Assembly: GCF_020386635.1 (NCBI RefSeq)
Contig: NZ_CP081942.1
Location: 1-64,000, forward strand
Length of the DNA: 64,000 bases
Origin: Pseudomonas sp. MM211
Lineage (GTDB): Bacteria > Pseudomonadota > Gammaproteobacteria > Pseudomonadales > Pseudomonadaceae
Direction: 5' to 3'
Under the pieces are notes generated by a model. The model was not told the origin of the DNA and did no database searches. It saw only the letters and a list, made by a program, of their open reading frames with translations. A program made the translations under genes and the position numbers. This document shows positions 9,364-18,967 of the stretch, in pieces. Position 1 is the stretch's first letter, and each line of letters starts with the position of its first letter.

Positions 9364-10281
9364 TTAGCGAGCCCACGGAGCCTGCGCCAGCAGTTCGGCG
9401 CAGCGCGCCTGGACGAAGTCGCGCAACAGGTGAACCGGCTTGCTCAATTGCTCGCGGTGGGTGCAGATCAGATTGAGGGGTGTCGGCTCACCCAGCAGAT
9501 TCGGCAGCAAGACCTTGAGGCGCCCGGCGTGTACATCACCTGCCACGTCCAGCCAGGACTTGTACACCACGCCCGCTCCCGCCACCGCCCAGCGGCGCAC
9601 CACATCGGCATCGTCGCTGAGCCGGTCGCCGGCGACCTGCAGGCTGTGTTCACCGTCACCTTCATGAAAACGCCAACGCTCGTAGGCACGGCCACCGAGC
9701 ATGTAGATCAGGCAGTTGTGCTCGCGCAGGTCGCTGATCTGCAGTGGCTCGCCATGGCGCTGTAGATAGGCCGGCGCGGCGCACAGCACCCGGCGATTGC
9801 CCGGCGCCACCGGCAATGCCACCAGGCTCGAATCTTCCGGTTCACCGTAACGCAAGGCGATATCCACAGGCTCGCGGAACAGATCAGTCACCCGATCACC
9901 GAGCAGCAGCCGCAACTGCACCTGCGGGTGCGTCTGCATGAAGCTATCGAGCCACTGCAGCAGGGTATTGCGGCCGAAATCGGACGGTACCGAAAGCTGC
10001 AGCGGCCCGCTGATGGCGGATTTGCTACCGGCCAACTGCTGTCGTCCGGCCTCGAGGCTCTGCAACGCCTGCCGGGCATGCTCGAGAAAGCCTTCCCCCT
10101 CAGCAGTCAATCGCAGGCTGCGCGTCGAGCGCACGAACAGACGTGCTTGCAACTGCTGCTCCAGACGCTTGAGACCTGCGCTGGCCACCGCAGGCGAGAT
10201 ATCGAGCTGGCGGGCGGCCGCAGACAGGCTACCTTCCCCGGCAATGCGCACGAACAGTTGCAGGTCGTCAAAACGCAGCAT
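9364..10281 (-). CDS. LysR-family transcriptional regulator
   Basis: About 305 residues with the LysR plan: an N-terminal winged helix-turn-helix (GEGSLSAAARQLDISPAVAS, then KRLEQQLQARLFVRSTRSLRLT) and a C-terminal substrate-binding domain. I chose ATG 10281 (MLRFDDLQLFVRIAG); a TTG at 10296 would add five residues. It is divergent from the quinone-reductase-like gene, with 109 bases between them, the classical arrangement in which a LysR protein controls its neighbour. The inducer is unknown. Confidence 0.88.
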   Translation of the reverse strand: MLRFDDLQLFVRIAGEGSLSAAARQLDISPAVASAGLKRLEQQLQARLFVRSTRSLRLTAEGEGFLEHARQALQSLEAGRQQLAGSKSAISGPLQLSVPSDFGRNTLLQWLDSFMQTHPQVQLRLLLGDRVTDLFREPVDIALRYGEPEDSSLVALPVAPGNRRVLCAAPAYLQRHGEPLQISDLREHNCLIYMLGGRAYERWRFHEGDGEHSLQVAGDRLSDDADVVRRWAVAGAGVVYKSWLDVAGDVHAGRLKVLLPNLLGEPTPLNLICTHREQLSKPVHLLRDFVQARCAELLAQAPWAR

Positions 10282-10390
10282 GGCGTCGATCTTCAAAAAA
10301 ATATTGAAAGAGACTCTACCTTCATCTGGTTTTTCCTAGCAATGGAATGGCGCAAGCTGCGCTCATCTCACTCCCCTACAGGACTCACCC

Positions 10391-11407
10391 ATGAAAGCCG
10401 TCGCCTACCACCAGTCGCTGCCCATCGATAACCCGCAAGCCCTGCTGGACGTGCAACTGGACGCGCCAACACCCGGCCCACGGGATCTGCTCGTCGAGGT
10501 AAAAGCCATCTCGGTGAACCCGGTGGACACCAAGATCCGCCGCAACGTGGCGCCCGAGGACGGCCAAGCCAAGGTACTGGGTTGGGACGCCGCCGGTGTG
10601 GTCAAGGCGGTTGGCGCCGACGTCACGCTGTTCAAGGTCGGCGATGAAGTTTCCTACGCGGGCGCCATCAATCGCGCTGGCGCCAATAGCGAGTTGCACC
10701 TGGTCGACGAACGCATCGTCGGCCGTAAACCCAGCAGCCTGCCCTTCGCCGAAGCTGCGGCCATGCCGCTCACGGCGATCACCGCCTGGGAGCTGCTGTT
10801 CGACCGTTTGCAGGTCGCCGAGGGTAAAGCCGACCAGGGCCAGAGTCTGTTGATCGTCGGTGCAGCGGGTGGCGTCGGTTCGATACTGGTGCAACTGGCG
10901 CGGCAGCTCACCGGGCTGACCGTGATCGGTACCGCCTCGCGCCCGGAAACCCAGGCCTGGGTGAAGGAGCTGGGCGCTCACCACATGATCGACCACAGCA
11001 AGCCACTGAACGAGGAACTGGCGCGTATCGGCATCCCCCAAGTCACTCATGTGGCCAGCCTGACTCAGACCGACCAACACTACGATGCACTGGTCGAAGC
11101 GCTGGCTCCGCAGGGTCGACTGGCGCTGATCGACGATCCGATCCAGCCGCTGGACGTGATGAAACTCAAGCGCAAGAGCATATCCCTGCACTGGGAACTG
11201 ATGTTCACCCGCTCGCTGTTCGAAACCGCCGACATGATCGAACAGCATCGCCTGCTCGACCGCGTGGCCGACCTGGTCGATGCCGGCACCTTGAAAACCA
11301 CTCTGGGCGAACACTTCGGCACCATCAACGCCGACAACCTGCGCCGCGCCCACGCCCTGCTGGAAAGCGGGAAGGCAAAAGGCAAGATCGTACTGGAAGG
11401 GTTTTAA
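10391..11407 (+). CDS. Zinc-binding-dehydrogenase-family NADPH:quinone reductase-like oxidoreductase
   Basis: 338 residues of the medium-chain dehydrogenase family. The N-terminal GroES-like domain starts MKAVAYHQSLPIDNPQAL, and the Rossmann dinucleotide motif is VGAAGGVGSILVQLA near residue 155. The catalytic zinc Cys/His ligands of true alcohol dehydrogenases are absent, so it belongs to the quinone reductase/ZADH subgroup that reduces quinones or enones with NADPH. It is probably regulated by the divergent LysR protein. The physiological substrate is unknown. Confidence 0.83.
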   Translation: MKAVAYHQSLPIDNPQALLDVQLDAPTPGPRDLLVEVKAISVNPVDTKIRRNVAPEDGQAKVLGWDAAGVVKAVGADVTLFKVGDEVSYAGAINRAGANSELHLVDERIVGRKPSSLPFAEAAAMPLTAITAWELLFDRLQVAEGKADQGQSLLIVGAAGGVGSILVQLARQLTGLTVIGTASRPETQAWVKELGAHHMIDHSKPLNEELARIGIPQVTHVASLTQTDQHYDALVEALAPQGRLALIDDPIQPLDVMKLKRKSISLHWELMFTRSLFETADMIEQHRLLDRVADLVDAGTLKTTLGEHFGTINADNLRRAHALLESGKAKGKIVLEGF

Positions 11408-11723
11408 GCCGGTTCATAGAACCGTGGAACCGTTACCAGGTGGGAGCTCGCCGTGCGGGCGACTGCTTCGCGAGCATGGACTAGGCGTCCCCGCCCGCTC
11501 CCACAGGGATGTAGCCGCACCGGCAAAACGGTGGGTTACGGCGAACCACCTTCCGCACAATCCTCAACGCCTGTAACAGGCGCCTCACCCACCCTACAAA
11601 ACCGAGGCAAGCCCGCAGATGTAGGGTGGGTGGAGCGACGCGTGGCACGGCTTCAAAAAGCCCACCGACTAAGGCGCGTCGCGTAACCCACCAACCGGTA
11701 TCAACACCGCCGGGAGCGCCTCC
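11408..11723. repeat. Nested inverted-repeat intergenic island
   Basis: 316 bases without a gene. A small hairpin CGGTTC-ATA-GAACCG at 11410-11424 follows the dehydrogenase stop and may terminate it. GTGGGAGC at 11440-11447 pairs with GCTCCCAC at 11497-11504. A larger nested palindrome follows: outer arms GGTGGGTTACG (11530-11540) and CGTAACCCACC (11682-11692), inner arms CACCCACCCTAC (11586-11597) and GTAGGGTGGGTG (11621-11632). All arms are perfect. These look like dispersed REP/BIME-type elements. Confidence 0.65.
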
Positions 11724-12608
11724 CTACCGAAACTGCGCGCAATGATCCTCAGGCGCCAGCGCGGCGGTGTACCACACATAGTCCGCCTGCTCGGCCGTCA
11801 CCGGCTTGCCCACCTCGGACAGGATCAGCACCTGGGCGGTAGTGGGTGCGCCCAGGTCACTGAGGTGCAGCGGCACACCCAGATCACGCCGCACATGAAA
11901 AGCGCCTGCGAATAGCATCGCTGGCTGCGGCGCGGCCAGCAGTTGCTCGGCCATGCGTCGGTCACGTTGTTGCTGCACCGCCAGCATCGCGGGCAATTGA
12001 CTCACCGGCAGCTTGTCGCAGTGGGATTCGCGAATCTGCGCCAGCAGCGGCTCCCGCACCGCTGCTGCAGTCGAGGCCTGGCCCTGCAGAACAGGCTGCT
12101 CACGGTAGATGGCCATGATCTCCGCACGGTCGAGATTGGCCGCTCTCAAGCCATAGTTCTGTGCCAGCCCATGGCGAACGATCGGCCCATACAACGCCCA
12201 CGGCCAGCCATTGCTCCACTCCAGGGCTTTGGGCAGATCATCGATCTGTCTGCCCTCTCTCAGCTGCTGCGCCACCTCATCGGCCAGGTGCTGCTGGCCT
12301 GAGGCGAGCATTTCCAGCAGCAAACTGCCCTGTGCCCGGCGCTGCTCCAAGGCGTGCAGCAACCATAATTGCAGCGCGTGATGATCCGGATTGTCGTGCT
12401 GCTCACCGACCAGCACACGGGGCGCCGTGGCCAGCCGCGCCACCAGTTGCTCGGGCGTCAGCCGCTCGCCACTGTGCAGATCGACGATCTGCCCCAGTTC
12501 GGCATGCCCGTGCCCCTGCGGGCTTTGCCACGCAGGCAGCGGTGCCAGAACAGGCTGACTTTGGCAGGCGACCAGCGCCAACAGGGCAAGCAACAGGAGA
12601 CTACGCAT
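11724..12608 (-). CDS. phuW: ChaN-family haem-associated lipoprotein (phuW position)
   Basis: 294 residues with a lipoprotein signal (LLLLALLALVACQSQ, lipobox Cys near residue 15). The ChaN fold is recognised from GERLTPEQLVARLATAPRVLVGEQHDNPDHH and the C-terminal LFAGAFHVRRDLGVP. ChaN-type proteins bind haem at a dimer interface on the outer membrane. The gene is the last of the phu cluster, 11 bases after the ATPase gene, matching the place of phuW in P. aeruginosa. Iron-dependent expression with the operon is expected. Confidence 0.78.
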   Translation of the reverse strand: MRSLLLLALLALVACQSQPVLAPLPAWQSPQGHGHAELGQIVDLHSGERLTPEQLVARLATAPRVLVGEQHDNPDHHALQLWLLHALEQRRAQGSLLLEMLASGQQHLADEVAQQLREGRQIDDLPKALEWSNGWPWALYGPIVRHGLAQNYGLRAANLDRAEIMAIYREQPVLQGQASTAAAVREPLLAQIRESHCDKLPVSQLPAMLAVQQQRDRRMAEQLLAAPQPAMLFAGAFHVRRDLGVPLHLSDLGAPTTAQVLILSEVGKPVTAEQADYVWYTAALAPEDHCAQFR

Positions 12609-12619
12609 GGCGATATCCT

Positions 12620-13387
12620 TCAGCGGGCAACGATGAGCGGATGGCCCCGCTCGGGATGCTGCTGCACCAGCACCTCGAGGCCGAACACAGCCTGTAGGGG
12701 CTCGGCACGCAGCACCTCGGCGGGCAGGCCAATGGCGTGGGTTCGCCCATCGTTGAGTAACAGCAGGCGGTCGCAGTAGCGCGCCGCCAGATTCAGGTCA
12801 TGGAGGATCACCAGCACCGCAGCGCCCTGCTCGGCAAAACGACGCACGGCCTGCAGCGTGGTGTGCTGATGCAGAGGGTCGAGCATGGAGGTGGGTTCGT
12901 CGAGCAACAACGTCTGCTCGGCACCACCCGGCCACAACTGCGCCAGCACCCGCGCCAAATGCACACGCTGGCGCTCGCCACCGGACAATTCCAGATAGCT
13001 GCGCTCAGCCAGGTGCTCGGCGTCTGCGGCCTGCAACGCCTCGCGGACGATCTGCGCATCACGGTCGCGGCCAGTGTCATGAGGCATGCGCCCCATGATC
13101 ACCACATCACGAACCGCAAAGCCGAAGCTCAATGAAGAACTCTGCGGCAGCACCGCCAAGCGTCGTGCCCGCTCCACACCCTGCCAGGCACTCAGCGGGC
13201 GGTCGCCGAGTAATACTTCACCCGTTGCGGCCGCCAGCTCGCCACACAGGGCGCCGAGCAAGGTGCTCTTGCCGGCACCATTCGGGCCGAGCACGCCCAG
13301 TACCTCACCGGGCTGCAACTGCAGATCGATATCGGCCAGCACCTGTTTGTCGCCGCGCTTGATCGACAGCTTGCGTGCACTGAGCAT
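12620..13387 (-). CDS. phuV: Haem ABC transporter ATP-binding protein
   Basis: 255 residues of the HmuV/BtuD-type ATPase class. The Walker A motif is GPNGAGKST near residue 35, the signature [15 protein letters not shown] near 137 and Walker B LLLDEPTS near 160, followed by the H-loop VILHDLNLA. It drives import of haem through the PhuU permease. Its start overlaps the permease stop by one base, implying translational coupling. Confidence 0.92.
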   Translation of the reverse strand: MLSARKLSIKRGDKQVLADIDLQLQPGEVLGVLGPNGAGKSTLLGALCGELAAATGEVLLGDRPLSAWQGVERARRLAVLPQSSSLSFGFAVRDVVIMGRMPHDTGRDRDAQIVREALQAADAEHLAERSYLELSGGERQRVHLARVLAQLWPGGAEQTLLLDEPTSMLDPLHQHTTLQAVRRFAEQGAAVLVILHDLNLAARYCDRLLLLNDGRTHAIGLPAEVLRAEPLQAVFGLEVLVQQHPERGHPLIVAR

Positions 13388-14424
13388 CAGGTACGCCCCC
13401 GCAGCAGCAGATAAAGAAAGAACGGAGCGCCGATCAATGCGGTGACGATGCCGATGGGCAATTCGGCCGGCGACAGGATCAGCCGGGCGAACAGGTCGGC
13501 CAGCAACAGCAGACTGGCACCGGCCAGTGCCGAAGCAGGCAGCAGAACGCGATGATCCGGGCCGACCAGCAGGCGTACCAAGTGCGGAACCACCAGACCG
13601 ATGAAACCGATCATCCCAGCTGCCGCCACGGCCGCGCCGACGCCCAGCGCAGTGCAGAACACCAGCTCGCGCTTCAACCGCTCGACCGCCACGCCCAGAT
13701 GGCGGGCCTCCGATTCACCGAGTAGCAAGGCATTCAGCGCCTGGGCTCGCCGCGGTAACCATAGCGCCACGGCAAGGGTCACTAGCAGGAGGGGCCAGAG
13801 GCGCGCATAGCTGGCGCCATTGAGGCTGCCAAGGTTCCAGAACGTCAGAGTCCGCAAGGTGGCATCGTCGGCCAGGTAGGTGAACAGGCCGATGCAGGCG
13901 AATGCCAGGGCATTGAGAGCGATCCCGGCGAGCAGCATGGTGGTCACGCTGGTCTGGCCGTTGCGGCGCCCCAGGCGGTAGACCAGTGCGGTAACCACCA
14001 GCCCGCCCAGAAATGCGCACAGCGACAACAGATAGGGCGCGAACAGCTCGGGAATCCCGCCCAGCGCCGCACCACCGACGATGGCGATAGCTGCACCAAG
14101 CGCCGCACCGCTGGAGACGCCGATCAGACCGGGGTCGGCCAACGGGTTGCGAAAAAGCCCCTGCATCGCCACACCACACAGCGCCAGCACGGCGCCGACC
14201 GCCAGGCCCAGCAGCGTACGCGGCATACGGATCTGGCCGAGAATCAGCTCGGCCTGCTGCAGGCCTTCACTCTCCAGAGGCAAGCCGGCCAGGCGCAATG
14301 CAGCCCGCAGCGTGTCACCCAGCGGCAGACTGACGGGCCCGAGTGCCAGAGACAGCCACAACGCGAGCGCAAGCAGCAGGCCCAGTGCGATAAACAGTGA
14401 GCGCGGGCTGATTACTGGTTTCAT
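13387..14424 (-). CDS. phuU: Haem ABC transporter permease (FecCD family)
   Basis: 345 residues, about ten membrane helices, FecCD/BtuC family. Recognisable segments include [21 protein letters not shown] near residue 68, then [22 protein letters not shown], and the C-terminal [20 protein letters not shown]. It forms the inner-membrane channel of the haem importer. Its start overlaps the phuT stop by 4 bases and its stop overlaps phuV by one base, so the three genes are one tightly packed operon. Confidence 0.92.
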   Translation of the reverse strand: MKPVISPRSLFIALGLLLALALWLSLALGPVSLPLGDTLRAALRLAGLPLESEGLQQAELILGQIRMPRTLLGLAVGAVLALCGVAMQGLFRNPLADPGLIGVSSGAALGAAIAIVGGAALGGIPELFAPYLLSLCAFLGGLVVTALVYRLGRRNGQTSVTTMLLAGIALNALAFACIGLFTYLADDATLRTLTFWNLGSLNGASYARLWPLLLVTLAVALWLPRRAQALNALLLGESEARHLGVAVERLKRELVFCTALGVGAAVAAAGMIGFIGLVVPHLVRLLVGPDHRVLLPASALAGASLLLLADLFARLILSPAELPIGIVTALIGAPFFLYLLLRGRT

Positions 14425-15308
14425 GGGGTCGCTGAATTAAGCGACGTACGACCAGGGTAGAAGGCGGCCGAGAGCTCGGCGAGGCCAGCGGGAATGCGCG
14501 GGCCGAGGCCGCCGACCAGCAAGGTCGGGTCGATCGCCACCAGGCGCCCTTCTTTCCCGGCTTTGGTCGAGGCCAGCGCCGGGTTCTGCTTGAGCAGCGC
14601 CTGCTTGGCCTCGTCACCGCTCAGGCGACGGTCGGCGAAGATCACCACCTCGGGATCCAATGCCAGCAACGCCTCGGTGGACAACGCCTTGTAGCCGTTG
14701 TGAGTGGTCAGGTTCTTGCCGCCGGCGTGTTCGATCACCCAGGCCGCGGCCGTATCCTGCCCGCCCGCCATGGGGCTGCTGCCTGCATGGCCGAGCAGCA
14801 ACAAAACGGTCGGAGCCTGGCTATCGGCCTGCGCCTTGGCGACCCAGTCGGCCTGCTCGTTCAGGCGTGCCTGGTAGGCGCTGAAAACGCTTTCGGCATG
14901 CGCCTCGTCGCCCAGCAGTGCGCCGATACGTTGCAGGTTGCCGTGCAGGGCCTGCAGATCGGCCTCAGCCGACAGGGTTTCGACCTTCACACCTGCCGCT
15001 GCCAGCTGCGCCAACACCGGCGGCGGGCCCATCTCATCGGTGCCGAGCAGCACCTCGGGACGCAGCGCGAGGATGCCCTCGGCAGCAAGCTGGCGCTGAT
15101 AACCCACGCTCGGCAATTTCTTCAGGGAGGCTGGATGCAAGCTGGTGGTGTCGACACCCACCAGCTTGCCTTCACCACCCAGCTCGACGACCCACTCGCT
15201 GAGCGAGCCACCGGCACTGACCCAACGCTGCGGCAGGTTTTCGGCACTCGCCACCAGCGGCGACAGCAGGCTGGCGAACAGGGCGAATACGGCGATAGGG
15301 CGGGTCAT
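14421..15308 (-). CDS. phuT: Periplasmic haem-binding protein
   Basis: 295 residues with an N-terminal signal peptide (FALFASLLSPLVASAE, cleavage near residue 22) and the class III periplasmic binding fold: GGSLSEWVVELGGEGKLVGVDTTS, then VGYQRQLAAEGILALRPEVLL, whose Tyr corresponds to the haem-coordinating Tyr of the PhuT/HmuT family. It carries haem from the outer-membrane receptor to PhuUV. A gap of 100 bases separates it from phuS, so a second promoter or processing site there is possible. Confidence 0.9.
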   Translation of the reverse strand: MTRPIAVFALFASLLSPLVASAENLPQRWVSAGGSLSEWVVELGGEGKLVGVDTTSLHPASLKKLPSVGYQRQLAAEGILALRPEVLLGTDEMGPPPVLAQLAAAGVKVETLSAEADLQALHGNLQRIGALLGDEAHAESVFSAYQARLNEQADWVAKAQADSQAPTVLLLLGHAGSSPMAGGQDTAAAWVIEHAGGKNLTTHNGYKALSTEALLALDPEVVIFADRRLSGDEAKQALLKQNPALASTKAGKEGRLVAIDPTLLVGGLGPRIPAGLAELSAAFYPGRTSLNSATP

Positions 15309-15408
15309 GGATCAGGCTCCAGAAAAACACAATTCGTATCCAGCCACTGCAAAGCGTCAGTGGCCAAGGCTGGCAGTGTAGCCGCAGACAGGGCGGCTGC
15401 ACCTGCAT

Positions 15409-16470
15409 TCAGGGTTGCAGGGCCGGGGTTTCCTCTGCCAGGCGGCGCCAATCCTCACGTTCGGGCACACCCGGCTTGCGCGCACCGAACAGTTGCAGGA
15501 TCAGCTCGCCATTGGCGTCGAAGGCTTCCCAACTGGTGATCACACCATCGCTGCTCGGCTTGCGCACCCGCCACAGCTCATGGACGTCATGGGCCTTGAG
15601 GTGCAGGTTGAATTGCGGATCCAGCACGTTGAACCAGGTATCCATCCAGCGCAGGTTGCTCACCGGGCCGGTATGGATCTGGATGCAATGCCGGTTGCCG
15701 ACGAACACCATGATCGGCACCTCGGCAGCCGCAGCGCGCTCGAACAGCCCCGCCAGGGCATCGGGCGCCAGCTTTTCGGCCCACTCGCCGCCTGCCAGGC
15801 GCAGGGCCTGGGTGCGGGTTGCGGCGTGGGTCTTCAACAGCGCGAAGAAATGGTGGGTGTCCTTGAGCGTCGACCAACCGACACGCAGGGCGTCGACATC
15901 GATCTGTTCATCCGTACGTTGTGCCGCAGGCTCCGGCAGAGGCCTCAGCTCGAGTTCAGGCACCTGCTGCGCATCACGAAAACGCTCGACCAGAGGCGCC
16001 CAGGCCGCCAACTCGCTCTGCTCGGTGAGGTACACCTTGTGCACCGCCACGCCCTGGTGATCGAACACCTGCAGGCTGCGCATCACGCCTCGCGGGCTTT
16101 GCTCCTCGACGGCGAACACGCTGGCCCAGCCACCGAGAAACAGGCGCAGGTCGATATCCGCGGATACCACCAGGCCCATCTGGCCATTACCGGTCACCGT
16201 CACGTCGCGGTAGACGCCCTTGCGTTCGTGCACGCAGGACTCGTTGCGGGTCAACGCCATGACGTGGCCGAGCTCACCGAGCGCCGGCAGCAAGGCGGCC
16301 CACTCGGGGCGCAGGCGCACTGCATCCACGCCCAGGCGGCTGGCCGTCAGCTCGGCTTCGCTGACAGCCAACTGCGCTGCCGCATCACGAGCACGTAAGT
16401 GCGGCTGCTCAACACGCAGGTTCTGCCAGGAGGCGTACAGGCCGCTGCCAGTCACAGGTAGATCGCTCAT
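15409..16470 (-). CDS. phuS: Cytoplasmic haem-trafficking/degrading factor PhuS
   Basis: 353 residues, HemS/ChuS family, with two repeated halves (each with a segment like ALGELGHVMALTRNESCVHERKGVY / FVGNRHCIQIHTGPVSNLRWMD). In P. aeruginosa PhuS hands haem to the haem oxygenase HemO and has further links to the prrF regulatory RNAs. I chose ATG 16470, with AAGGAG 8 bases upstream, over an upstream in-frame ATG at 16521. It is the first gene of phuSTUVW and divergent from phuR. No haem oxygenase gene is in the window. Confidence 0.9.
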   Translation of the reverse strand: MSDLPVTGSGLYASWQNLRVEQPHLRARDAAAQLAVSEAELTASRLGVDAVRLRPEWAALLPALGELGHVMALTRNESCVHERKGVYRDVTVTGNGQMGLVVSADIDLRLFLGGWASVFAVEEQSPRGVMRSLQVFDHQGVAVHKVYLTEQSELAAWAPLVERFRDAQQVPELELRPLPEPAAQRTDEQIDVDALRVGWSTLKDTHHFFALLKTHAATRTQALRLAGGEWAEKLAPDALAGLFERAAAAEVPIMVFVGNRHCIQIHTGPVSNLRWMDTWFNVLDPQFNLHLKAHDVHELWRVRKPSSDGVITSWEAFDANGELILQLFGARKPGVPEREDWRRLAEETPALQP

Positions 16471-16567
16471 CACTTCAACTCCTTGCAAGTCCCGCTGACC
16501 ACGCGACAAGAACGCGAACAAAAAAGGGTAAACGGCCCGTTCCGAGAGCGAAACCGTAGAAACATTA

Positions 16568-16586
16568 AATAATCTTAATTGTTATG
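16568..16586. promoter_or_regulatory. Fur-box-like site between phuS and phuR
   Basis: AATAATCTTAATTGTTATG matches the 19-bp Fur consensus GATAATGATAATCATTATC at 13 of 19 positions. It lies in the AT-rich divergent spacer, 98 bases upstream of the phuS start and 84 upstream of the phuR start, where iron-bound Fur could repress both directions. Binding is inferred from sequence and the known iron control of phu genes. Confidence 0.6.
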
Positions 16587-16669
16587 AATACTCATTTACA
16601 AACAAGAATCAATACCATCAAATCTAGCGCCATAGCCAAACAATTACCACCATGACCGAGGAGCGCTGC

Positions 16670-18874
16670 ATGTCGCTTACCCCGCCCTTCCCGCTTCGTT
16701 CTTGCCTGGCCCTGTTGTTACTCAGCCCATCGTTCGCCATCGCTCAGACGCTGCAGTTGGAGAAAACCACGATCAGTGCGACCCGCACGGAGCAGAGCAC
16801 CAACAGCGTTCCGAATACCGTGTCGGTGATTACCGAGCAAGACATCGACCGCAAGACGGTCAAGAACATCAAGGATCTGGTGCGCTACGAACCGGGTGTC
16901 TCGGTCAGTGGCACGGGCAGTCGCTTCGGCCTGGCGGGGTTCACGATTCGTGGCATCGGCGGCAACCGCATCCTCACTCAGGTGGACGGTGTTCCCATGC
17001 CGGACGCCTTCAACTTCGGGCCATTCCTCGACGCGCGGCGCAATTATGTCGACCCGGACACCCTCAAGCGTGTGGAGATCATCCGCGGCCCGGCCAGCTC
17101 GCTATACGGCAGCGATGCCATTGGTGGCGCAGTCAGCTTCCTGACCAAGGATGCCGCCGATTACTTGGGCGCCGGAGATGACGCCTATGCCCGCCTTAAA
17201 ACCGGCTATGACGGCGCTGATGACAGCTGGTCGCGCAGCGCGACATTGGCTGCCCGCCAGGGCTCGCTTGACGGCCTGCTGCATCTGGGTCGGCGTGACG
17301 GCCAGGCCCTCGACACTTACGGCGGCCGCAGCGGGATTGGAGCCAGCCGCGAGGAGGCCAACCATCAGGACTACACCGCCAATAACCTGCTCGCCAAAGT
17401 CGGCTGGAATTACTTCAACGATGACCGTTTGCAGTTGACTTACGAGCGCTACGAGGACGATGCCGATACCAAGGTACTCAGCGAGTACAGCACCACGGCC
17501 ACGGTGCGCACCTCGGACGCTACCGATAATACCGATCGCGATCGCATCAGCCTGCTGCACAGCTTCGCCTTGGATACCGCGATTAGCGACCATGTCGAAT
17601 GGCAGCTGAGCTATCAGGAAAGTCAGATCCGCCAGCGCACCTATCAGCAGCGATTCAGCGGCGGCAGCTTGCGTGAGCGCAGCCGCGACTCGACCTATCA
17701 GGAAGACCTCTGGGCCTTCAACACCAAGTTCGACAAGGCTTTCGAAACCGGCGCGGCCAACCATCGACTGATCTACGGCTTCGACTTCAAGCGCCTGGAA
17801 AGCAGTGACCTGCGCAAAGGCCGTGAAGTGTTCGCCAACAACGGCCTGCCGGTTCCGGCGATCCCCGGTGATGAAACCTTCCCGCTCAGCGACTTCCCGG
17901 ATCCGACCTCGACCGAATATGCGTTCTTCGTTCAGGACAACATCGAGATAGGCCGCTGGACGCTGCTGCCTGGCCTGCGCTACGACCACTACGAGATGAA
18001 ACCGGAGGTCACGCAGCATTATCTGAACAGCCAGCCGATCAACCAGAACCCGTCCGATTACCGCGACGAGGCGATCTCGCCCAAACTCGGCATCACCTAT
18101 CAGATCGACGACGCCCATAGCGTCTACGGCCAGTACGCGGCAGGATTCCGGGCACCCAATCCGGTGGACATCTTTGGCGAGTTCATCAACTTCGCCCGCA
18201 ACTATCAGACCATCGCCAACCCCAGCCTGAAACCCGAGACCAGCGACAGTTATGAGATCGGTCTGCGCGGTCAGTACGAGACCGGCGCCTTTGGCGTGGC
18301 AATGTTCTACAACCGCTACGACGATTTCATCGAGCAGATGACGCTGGCCAGCGACCCGACTGGCGCCGGTCGCATGACCTTCCAGTATCAGAACCTTGAT
18401 CGCGTGACCATTCGCGGCGCAGAGGCCCGCGGCGAACTGTTGCTGGAGCGTTTCGGCATGCCTTCCGGCAGCCATCTGCGCAGCGCCATCGCCTATGCCC
18501 GCGGCAAGGACGAGGCGACCGGGCAACCGCTCAACAGCGTCGACCCGCTCAAGGCCGTGCTCGGCCTTGGCTACGATGCGCCAAGTGGCCAGTTTGGCGG
18601 TGAGCTGACCTGGACGGTGGCTGCGGCCAAGAAGCGTGTCGACCAAACACAGATCGCCAATCAGTTCGAGCCCTCGGGCTACGGCACCCTCGATCTCAGC
18701 GCCTACTGGAACATCGGTTCCGGGATATCGGTCAACGCCGGCCTGTTCAACCTGACGGACAAGCAATACTGGCAGTGGGGCGACGTGCGCAGCCTTACCG
18801 AGAACAGCTCGAGCCTCGGCCGCTACTCCCAGCCGGGACGCCACGCCGCCTTCAACCTGATCTGGGAAATATGA
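16670..18874 (+). CDS. phuR: TonB-dependent haem/haemoglobin receptor
   Basis: About 734 residues: signal peptide (LRSCLALLLLSPSFAIAQ), TonB-box-like segment near TTISATRTE, plug domain (TVSVITEQDIDRKTVKNIKD, RGPASSLYGSDAIGG) and a 22-strand barrel ending in AAFNLIWEI. The haem receptor signature appears as FRAPNPVDIF followed downstream by NPSLKPETSDSYEIG. It imports haem across the outer membrane. I chose ATG 16670 because GAGGAG lies 6 bases upstream; ATG 16652 lies before that ribosome site. A Fur-like site lies upstream. Confidence 0.92.
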   Translation: MSLTPPFPLRSCLALLLLSPSFAIAQTLQLEKTTISATRTEQSTNSVPNTVSVITEQDIDRKTVKNIKDLVRYEPGVSVSGTGSRFGLAGFTIRGIGGNRILTQVDGVPMPDAFNFGPFLDARRNYVDPDTLKRVEIIRGPASSLYGSDAIGGAVSFLTKDAADYLGAGDDAYARLKTGYDGADDSWSRSATLAARQGSLDGLLHLGRRDGQALDTYGGRSGIGASREEANHQDYTANNLLAKVGWNYFNDDRLQLTYERYEDDADTKVLSEYSTTATVRTSDATDNTDRDRISLLHSFALDTAISDHVEWQLSYQESQIRQRTYQQRFSGGSLRERSRDSTYQEDLWAFNTKFDKAFETGAANHRLIYGFDFKRLESSDLRKGREVFANNGLPVPAIPGDETFPLSDFPDPTSTEYAFFVQDNIEIGRWTLLPGLRYDHYEMKPEVTQHYLNSQPINQNPSDYRDEAISPKLGITYQIDDAHSVYGQYAAGFRAPNPVDIFGEFINFARNYQTIANPSLKPETSDSYEIGLRGQYETGAFGVAMFYNRYDDFIEQMTLASDPTGAGRMTFQYQNLDRVTIRGAEARGELLLERFGMPSGSHLRSAIAYARGKDEATGQPLNSVDPLKAVLGLGYDAPSGQFGGELTWTVAAAKKRVDQTQIANQFEPSGYGTLDLSAYWNIGSGISVNAGLFNLTDKQYWQWGDVRSLTENSSSLGRYSQPGRHAAFNLIWEI

Positions 18875-18967
18875 ACAGAGCAAGCTGAGCCGATTCGCGC
18901 AAGGACGCGCGCCCCTTCCATCGCCAGGCCGATGCGGGATAATCCCCGCTCAGGCCTGGAGACTTCG

